Assembly: GCA_014801595.1 (NCBI GenBank)
Contig: JAAVDV010000029.1
Coordinates: 14,432 to 26,413, forward strand
DNA from: Bacteroides sp.
GTDB taxonomy: Bacteria; Bacteroidota; Bacteroidia; Bacteroidales; Muribaculaceae
Reading direction: 5' to 3'
Length of the DNA stretch: 11,982 nt
Shown here: positions 6,389 to 11,982 of the stretch, one piece after another
Layout: each line of letters opens with the position of its first letter
Position numbering within the stretch: position 1 is the stretch's first letter
The notes under the pieces: generated by a model
Seen by the model: only the letters and a program-made list of their open reading frames with translations
Told to the model about the DNA's origin: nothing
Database searches by the model: none
Program-made: the position numbers and the translations under genes

Positions 6389-9124
6389 ATGGATAATCAT
6401 ACTTTTATAGGAAAGCGCAAAGTGGGTAGCACTGAAATCTGTGATTTTACAGATTATCAGGGCATAGGACGTGACCCTCTTTATAAGCGATATGAAAGCG
6501 TTTACAGTATAATTAAGAAATATGTCAATCCTCGCTTCACTCATTTCTTGGCAGCCCCGGATTATTCAGCGAATGATGATGCTGTGAACTGGTATATTGA
6601 TCAGTGGAGTGAGACACCAGAGACACTCAACAACATACAAGGTGACAGAAAGACTAAATATCAGTCAATAAAGGAGGAGACATTAAGACACTATCGAGAG
6701 GTTATCAATAACCTTTCGGGTGAGGAACTACAAGTCATGGCTTGTGCGTTGCGATATATTGATGATGATTTCATCTTTTGTTGTGATGATAAAGTTTTTG
6801 TGGTTGCTTGGGGAATGACACCAGATACTCGTAAGCATATTAGCAAAGGCGAGCTTGTTCATGAATCTCCTTCTGTTACAAAGCACAAGCTGACGTTTGA
6901 TGTGGGAGAGTATGGGGTTCTCTCATCAAAGCTTAGTAGTCATATTTCACTTCCTGAAGGAACAGAAATATCTTCTAATGATATTCCGGTTGTTTCACCA
7001 TCGGATGGTTATGCTTTTACCGGATGGGAGCCGAATCCACATGGAATGAAAGTCACCTGTGATATGACTTTTATCGCAAAGTACGACAAAGCAGAAGTTC
7101 CTCCAGTCATACCACCTATGCCGCCGACACCTCCTCGCTTACAAACTGTGACCTGTCGCTTTAATGCAGGCGAGAATGGTAAATTAAACGGCAATCCGGA
7201 GATTACGAAAACCATAGGTTCCAGACTTCAGGCAAGTGATATTCCCAATGTGACTCCTAATAAAGGGTTTACCTTTAGGGGATGGGACAGCAATCCTATT
7301 GACTCATTGGTCAAGGGGAATACGACCTACAATGCAATATATGAAAGGAACTTCCCATGGTATAAGAGATTGTGGTTGTGGCTCACTGGCAGTGGATGTC
7401 TTAAATGGTTATTATGGGTATTATTGGCCTTATTATTGCTACTTCTTTTCTCGTGGCTATTCAGGGATTGTCATGGTTGTACACGTTCAGTAAACGGAGT
7501 TGAGGAACCCGGTAGGATTATGACCGCAACCGGTGATACCATTGATGATAATGGAGTTGCTAATCCAATATCATTACATGATGGTAAATTACCGGATAAT
7601 CCGTCTATTGTCGCGCCGATAAGAAACGAAGATGGACAAATCCCCCCGATAGAAAGAGAACCGGGTGTTCCACCAATAATTGCCAACCGGCTGATTCTTT
7701 TTCTTGAAAATGAGAATGACAATGTTGACGCACTGGCAGCCGACTTCAAAAAGGCTTATCCCGGTGATCAATATTCAATCATCGGATTTGACCGCGATGT
7801 AAAATCTCTATTAATTCAGATACCTGAGAATGAAAGAGATGAAATACGACGCACTATAAATTCCAAAATACCAAATCACAAATTCATTGTATTTGATGAA
7901 GAAATATATGAATTAAATGGTCATCCTAGCACAACCTCATCTTCGTCACCCGGCTGGCACTTAAACGCAGTAAAAGCGAGAGAGGGTTGGGCAATAAGTA
8001 AAGGAAGTCCATCTATAACGGTAGCTGTTGTTGATGATGGAATTGACGCTTCGCATCCGATGTTTAAGGATCGTATTGTAAACGCATATAATGTTTATAG
8101 ACAAAATAATGCCTTAAGCAAGGGTGAGGGGCATGGAACTCATACTGCTGGGCTGGCGGTTGGCTCTCTTGATTATCTGAATCAAGGAGCTGCGGGAATT
8201 GCTCCTGATTGTATGCTAATGCCCGTACAGGTTATAGATAACAATATGTGCCCGCTATCTGCGTTGGTAAGTGGTGTCATGTATTCTGTTCATAAAGGTG
8301 CCGATGTAGTTAATATCTCAATTGGACCTTCATTTCAAGGTCTCAATCAACTTCCTGTAGAATTGCAGAATCAGATAGCACAGACACAGTTCAAGAATGT
8401 TGAAAAACTCTGGAATCGTGTATGTAAAATTGCCGCGAATAAAAATACTATATTAGTATTTGCCGCAGGAAATGATGACATTCTTTCAAGCATACCGCCG
8501 GAGAATCGCTCAGCAGTGGCAATTACAGTTGGAGCGGTAGATCAAAAGCTATATCCAACTGATTTTTCCAATTACGGTCCCTGTACCGACATATCGGCTC
8601 CGGGAAAAGAAATCTATTCTTCTTTTCCGGTAAAAGATTTCAGAAGTTGTGACGGTACCAGTATGGCTGCTCCCATAGTATCTGGAACAGTTGCACTTAT
8701 GAAGTCATTAAAGAAAGATTTGACAGTAGAGCAAGCAAGAAATGTGTTGTATAAGACCGGATGCGATGTCTATGGTAATATGCCCCCTATGGTACAGGTG
8801 AATCTTGCTCTTGATGCTGTCAGACGGGGTGATTTTAACGCACCTACTCATAGAGATTTGAGACCAGTACCTGAAGCATCTATTGATGTGTCTAACGGCG
8901 TTCCTCCGGCATCATGGATTGATGTGACAACCCCTATATCAGAAATAGTTATTGACACTCCCGGTAATGCAAGTCCGATTGTGTCATCAGATGGTAGTAA
9001 TAATTCGACATCTCCTGTCACAGAGAATGAAAGCGATTATGATACGATACGCCGATTGATTGCGATATATAAACAAAAAATTACAGAGCTGGAAGGACAG
9101 CTCCCTGAAAACAAAAAGCAATGA
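6389..9124 (+). CDS. Membrane-anchored subtilisin-family serine protease with SrfA-like N-terminus and two Listeria-Bacteroides-type repeats
   Basis: Encodes 911 residues. Residues 1-150 carry a WYI...L...FVVAWGM pattern that resembles SrfA as I remember it (moderate confidence). Two repeats of List-Bact_rpt/InlB type follow, about 167-233 and 253-320, each ending in a GW...Y signature, with a proline-rich linker at 237-250. One membrane segment spans 338-358, followed by DCHGC (360-364). A likely inhibitory prodomain precedes an S8 domain with Asp549 (VVDDG), His582 (GHGTH), Asn695 (AAGN) and Ser758 (GTSMAAP), so the triad and oxyanion residue are intact. There is no N-terminal signal peptide, and Lys-Arg lies before the membrane segment. 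I infer that the SrfA-like end and repeats are cytosolic and the protease periplasmic or surface-facing. The tail ends in a short charged helix. A TTG at 6356 would extend the frame, but ATG 6389, one base after the srfC-like stop, fits the operon better. The stop overlaps the next start as ATGA. Confidence 0.92.
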   Translation: MDNHTFIGKRKVGSTEICDFTDYQGIGRDPLYKRYESVYSIIKKYVNPRFTHFLAAPDYSANDDAVNWYIDQWSETPETLNNIQGDRKTKYQSIKEETLRHYREVINNLSGEELQVMACALRYIDDDFIFCCDDKVFVVAWGMTPDTRKHISKGELVHESPSVTKHKLTFDVGEYGVLSSKLSSHISLPEGTEISSNDIPVVSPSDGYAFTGWEPNPHGMKVTCDMTFIAKYDKAEVPPVIPPMPPTPPRLQTVTCRFNAGENGKLNGNPEITKTIGSRLQASDIPNVTPNKGFTFRGWDSNPIDSLVKGNTTYNAIYERNFPWYKRLWLWLTGSGCLKWLLWVLLALLLLLLFSWLFRDCHGCTRSVNGVEEPGRIMTATGDTIDDNGVANPISLHDGKLPDNPSIVAPIRNEDGQIPPIEREPGVPPIIANRLILFLENENDNVDALAADFKKAYPGDQYSIIGFDRDVKSLLIQIPENERDEIRRTINSKIPNHKFIVFDEEIYELNGHPSTTSSSSPGWHLNAVKAREGWAISKGSPSITVAVVDDGIDASHPMFKDRIVNAYNVYRQNNALSKGEGHGTHTAGLAVGSLDYLNQGAAGIAPDCMLMPVQVIDNNMCPLSALVSGVMYSVHKGADVVNISIGPSFQGLNQLPVELQNQIAQTQFKNVEKLWNRVCKIAANKNTILVFAAGNDDILSSIPPENRSAVAITVGAVDQKLYPTDFSNYGPCTDISAPGKEIYSSFPVKDFRSCDGTSMAAPIVSGTVALMKSLKKDLTVEQARNVLYKTGCDVYGNMPPMVQVNLALDAVRRGDFNAPTHRDLRPVPEASIDVSNGVPPASWIDVTTPISEIVIDTPGNASPIVSSDGSNNSTSPVTENESDYDTIRRLIAIYKQKITELEGQLPENKKQ

Positions 9125-10173
9125 ACGAAAAGCTACAATTCTCCTGGGGTCATATTATATCTTTCTTGGCTCTTATCGCCGTGAGCTACATTTCATTTGT
9201 TGGGTATACTTACCTGACCAATGGAAATTTCACTTATGCCTTGATCGGGATGGGTCTAACAGATATATTCTATATTCTATTTTTCATCGGAGCTCAACAA
9301 ATGAAAGCATCTGGTGTAAAAATGAAGAGAAAAATAATATGGGAACGAATTTTTATCTTTGGTTCTCCGATTGTGTTTATTGCAGGTATGATTTCGATGT
9401 CGCATTTCTGGACAGTTAGGAGTCAGAATGAAGAGATTGTTGAAACCTTTAAAAAATCCATAAACAGTTCAAAGCAACTTTTTACAGACTATGAAGAGTA
9501 TTCAAATCAAAGAATAGAAACATACCAGAATAATCTGACACAAATAATTGTCAATAAAAGCTCGAATCCCCAGACCTTTAAAAACGCTGGTTTTGAAGAT
9601 TCTAAGGCATTTATTCAAAGAGACAATATGGTGGAGACACTCAGACTTCAGTTGTTGTCTCAAAATTATGATTCGTTAAAGACAGTTGCTAACAAATGGA
9701 TTGATGATGCAGCCCAAGGTGCAAGTACCTGGAATGTCTTTCTTTTGGGTAATACTCAAGAGATAAAAGCAGCTTTAGGTAACTGGGAGAATCAATTAAA
9801 GTCTTTCTCCGCAAAGCAGATGTCAAATGAAGCTCTCTTAGGTGAAGTCGAACATTTCCAGAGTAATGGAGCTAAGAATGCTATAGAAGGTATTGAAAGC
9901 TTGACAACTGCCTTTACCACACAAAAAACGCCCACTTTAGCTGCTATAGTCTTTGGAGTAGTAATATACTTAATGCTCTTATTTCCCTATTTCCTTCAGG
10001 ATCGTCATACTAAGAATGTATATAGGTTAACTGGTTCAGAAAACCACAAGTTTAAGAGGAATAGCAAGCCTTCAAAAGTAAAAAAGCTGACATTCGAAGA
10101 AGTTATTGATAACGACTCAGATCAAAGTGAATTATTGAATTTAGAGGAAGACAACGACTATCCGACTTTTTAA
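9121..10173 (+). CDS. Four-segment membrane protein with a helical extracytoplasmic domain, unknown family
   Basis: Encodes 350 residues; I do not recognise the family. Hydrophobic segments appear at about 10-32, 38-58, 76-95 and 272-292. Between the third and fourth lies a polar, mostly helical stretch of about 175 residues (SQNEEIVETFKKSINSSKQL and onward) that looks like a helical bundle or coiled coil. The basic loop around 61-76 (KASGVKMKRKIIWER) suggests that this loop is cytosolic, which would place the 98-270 domain outside the cytosol, on the same side as the subtilase. The C-terminus is first basic (KFKRNSKPSKVKK), then acidic (NDSDQSELLNLEEDNDY). Its start overlaps the protease stop by four bases, so translation is probably coupled. 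A structural partner, sensor or substrate of the protease is possible, but nothing in the sequence decides between these. Confidence 0.85.
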   Translation: MNEKLQFSWGHIISFLALIAVSYISFVGYTYLTNGNFTYALIGMGLTDIFYILFFIGAQQMKASGVKMKRKIIWERIFIFGSPIVFIAGMISMSHFWTVRSQNEEIVETFKKSINSSKQLFTDYEEYSNQRIETYQNNLTQIIVNKSSNPQTFKNAGFEDSKAFIQRDNMVETLRLQLLSQNYDSLKTVANKWIDDAAQGASTWNVFLLGNTQEIKAALGNWENQLKSFSAKQMSNEALLGEVEHFQSNGAKNAIEGIESLTTAFTTQKTPTLAAIVFGVVIYLMLLFPYFLQDRHTKNVYRLTGSENHKFKRNSKPSKVKKLTFEEVIDNDSDQSELLNLEEDNDYPTF

Positions 10174-10177
10174 CGCT

Positions 10178-10987
10178 ATGCCAAATAAAGATCATATACT
10201 TAATAATTTACGCGAATACAGCGCATCAGAAATTGTCCAAGCCATAAAAAGCGGGGATATTTCAATGTATGAACTCAGTAAAAGCGGTAAACTCACTCCA
10301 CTTTTGCGGAAGCGAATTGAAGAACAGCTAAGTGAATCCTTGGCTGAAGAACAAATAGAAGAGAACGACTTGACTGAAACCGATACAAATCACGTTAAAA
10401 CCGCAGAGTTAGTTGATAGTACTCAAACTATTGAACGACTTAGCACTCCAGAAGAAGCAGAAATAGTTGAGGGATCAGAACATTCTCAACTTTATGAATC
10501 TTCAGAGTCTATCAAAGCTTTTGACATACCTACGGTTCAAAAGGTACCTACCTTCCCAAAAGAATTCAATCAAGAGAATATAGTAGGGAGAGAACAGGAG
10601 GTATCACCATCTCCCGTTATTTGCTTATCTGAGGAGGCTAATAAAGGTTTTATTTATAAACTCTTTTCCTTCAATGGACGAATGAGAAGATCCCACTATT
10701 TGTTATCTATTATCGGATTCTATGTCCTACTGTTAATTGGTGTATTCTTTTTAACAGAGCTTAGCAAGAATTCAATCTTTTGGGGATTCATGGGAGCAGT
10801 AATAATGTTCTTTTCAGTATGGTTCATCATTGCAGCCCGCGTGAAACGATGCCATGACCGTGGCAATTCAGGCTGGTGGCAATTATATACGTGTATACCA
10901 TATGTCGGTGCAGTGTTTAGCCTCATACTCCTGTTTGGGAGTGGGGATGAAGACGAAAACGAATACGGATTAAATCCAAGAAATTAA
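10178..10987 (+). CDS. DUF805 membrane protein with added N-terminal module
   Basis: Encodes 269 residues in three parts. Residues 1-48 form a short helical module that resembles the start of the next gene's product. Residues 49-158 are an acidic, low-complexity linker rich in Glu, Ser and Thr. Residues 163-269 are a DUF805 domain: FSFNGRMRRSHY at its start, hydrophobic segments at about 175-193, 201-220 and 239-253, the signature RVKRCHDRGNSGWW at 221-234, and the closing GSGDEDENEYGLNP. DUF805 proteins are small inner-membrane proteins of unknown function, usually little longer than this domain, so the front half is an addition. The start lies four bases after the previous stop, with no clear ribosome-binding site. 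I infer a membrane anchor that presents the N-terminal module to cytosolic partners in this cluster. Confidence 0.9.
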   Translation: MPNKDHILNNLREYSASEIVQAIKSGDISMYELSKSGKLTPLLRKRIEEQLSESLAEEQIEENDLTETDTNHVKTAELVDSTQTIERLSTPEEAEIVEGSEHSQLYESSESIKAFDIPTVQKVPTFPKEFNQENIVGREQEVSPSPVICLSEEANKGFIYKLFSFNGRMRRSHYLLSIIGFYVLLLIGVFFLTELSKNSIFWGFMGAVIMFFSVWFIIAARVKRCHDRGNSGWWQLYTCIPYVGAVFSLILLFGSGDEDENEYGLNPRN

Positions 10988-10999
10988 CAATAACAGCAT

Positions 11000-11982
11000 A
11001 TGCCTAGTAAACAAGCTATAATAGACAATATTGAACAGTACTCGGCAACCGAACTTGTTGAGTATATCAAGAGAGGCATCGTGTCATTTGATGAATTGTG
11101 CGAAGATACTGATGGCTATTTCCCCGCTTCTGTGAGGAAAGAAGTTCAGCGTCTACTTGCTGGTTCGGAAGAAAATGACTGGCAGGTAGCAAAAAATGAG
11201 AATACAAAAGAGTCCCTATTCGGATTCCTTCGTGCATATCCAACAAGTAGTCATAGGGAGGAGGCTCGAAATCTTCTCCAGATGATTGCAGAACAAAGTG
11301 AACGTCAATCAATCGAAGATGATTGGAATAATGTAGACAAGAATGACATAGATGATCTTAATAGATTCATCAATCGCTATCCAACAGATTCCAAAGCAAT
11401 AGATGCGCGTAAACTAATCACAAAATTAGAACGTGAGGAATTCTTAGGTTTTGATGTAGATTCATTGATTAAAAGAGTCAACGATATTCAAACTGACCAA
11501 AGAGTTCAAGAAAAAGACGTAAAAGTTTACAACACCATCAAGAGCTACCTTGATCGAAAAAAAATCTCGTCACAGGATTTACTTGATGTAATTTCCAGAG
11601 ACAATAACTTCCTTAGAGCCTCGGTGATTGAGATGTTGATTACTGATGGATATTTTAGATATCAGGATTTCCTGAATCTTGGGATTGACAGGAAATTCAT
11701 TCAACACCTTGCTCAGGGTGAAAAAAAACAGACCTTTGCTTCACCGGAGAGGCTTGATAAAATCAATAAGTTGTGTACCGAAGTATACTTCTGGGGTATT
11801 CCATCTTCTGGCAAAAGCTGTGCGTTGGGAGCGGTACTTAGCATCGCAAACAATGGCACGATAGCACGTAGCATGAGCAAAGACAACGACTGCCAAGGTT
11901 ATGGCTATATGACTCGATTGGCACAACTATTTAAGAGTGATGGCTCTGTGGGTACGCTGCCAGAAGGTACGTCAATCTATTC
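11000..11982 (+). CDS. P-loop NTPase-like protein with TPR-like repeats, 3' end outside the window
   Basis: An open frame starts at ATG 11000, 12 bases after the DUF805 gene, and runs 327 codons to the window edge without a stop. Residues 1-50 (MPSKQAIIDNIEQYSATELV and onward) are paralogous to the N-terminus of the preceding protein. Two helical repeats follow, about 60-95 and 108-142, each of the form DW..V.kN....L..F...YPT.S...EAR.L, like short TPR-type units. After a helical stretch there is EVYFWGIPSSGKS with a Walker A motif GIPSSGKS at 266-273, led by a hydrophobic strand, as in P-loop ATPases and GTPases. The Walker B part and the rest of the fold are beyond the edge, so neither the nucleotide nor the subfamily can be assigned. 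I see no signal peptide or membrane segment. It is the sixth gene of the operon, and the operon may continue. Confidence 0.85.
   Translation, partial: MPSKQAIIDNIEQYSATELVEYIKRGIVSFDELCEDTDGYFPASVRKEVQRLLAGSEENDWQVAKNENTKESLFGFLRAYPTSSHREEARNLLQMIAEQSERQSIEDDWNNVDKNDIDDLNRFINRYPTDSKAIDARKLITKLEREEFLGFDVDSLIKRVNDIQTDQRVQEKDVKVYNTIKSYLDRKKISSQDLLDVISRDNNFLRASVIEMLITDGYFRYQDFLNLGIDRKFIQHLAQGEKKQTFASPERLDKINKLCTEVYFWGIPSSGKSCALGAVLSIANNGTIARSMSKDNDCQGYGYMTRLAQLFKSDGSVGTLPEGTSIY

Noticed and set aside
9060..9419. A 119-codon plus-strand frame across the protease/membrane-protein junction.
   Set aside because: It lies out of frame over the real coding sequence, whose ATGA overlap and hydrophobic profile are coherent; the alternative is rich in Cys, Trp and Tyr without pattern.
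11060..11320. The minus-strand 81-codon frame in the last gene.
   Set aside because: It is antisense to a continuous frame with clear repeats and a P-loop, and has no supporting motif.

Overview
The window looks like an accessory region from a member of the Bacteroidales. Three things suggest this: a Bacteroidales-style tyrosine recombinase C-terminus at the left edge, tightly packed genes without clear Shine-Dalgarno sequences, and AT-rich leaders. It holds the last 35 codons of a recombinase gene, about 400 bases without a convincing gene, and then six same-strand genes that run off the right edge as one apparent operon.

Layout. 1-108: tyrosine recombinase 3' end (partial, + strand). 109-235: C/T-rich, GC-rich spacer (the first 240 bases are about 54% GC by my count) with a degenerate 20-base-period repeat. 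239-282 and 432-475: two copies of a 44-base imperfect direct repeat, each with a short hairpin; the 15-base hairpin core is in opposite orientation in the two copies. 241-480: AT-rich leader (about 27% GC) carrying the likely operon promoter, which I cannot pinpoint. 504-3563: SrfB-like actin/Hsp70-fold ATPase. 3568-6387: SrfC-like P-loop GTPase. 6389-9124: a composite membrane protein with an N-terminal SrfA-like domain, two Listeria-Bacteroides-type repeats, one membrane segment and a subtilisin-family protease with an intact triad. 9121-10173: four-segment membrane protein of unknown family. 10178-10987: DUF805 membrane protein with an added N-terminal module. 11000 to the right edge: a TPR-like repeat protein with a second P-loop, whose N-terminus is paralogous to that of the previous gene.

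The spacings between the six genes are 4 bases, 1 base, a 4-base ATGA overlap, 4 bases and 12 bases, so they are almost certainly co-transcribed and translationally coupled. SrfB and SrfC are known together in proteobacterial srfABC operons, whose molecular function is poorly understood. Here the SrfA-like domain appears as the cytosolic end of a membrane-spanning subtilase, and three more membrane or NTPase genes are added. My inference is a membrane-associated machine in which cytosolic ATPase and GTPase subunits control a protease on the far side of the inner membrane. The adjacent recombinase and the GC change suggest that the cluster travels on a mobile island. A role in stress response, conflict or phage defence is speculation.
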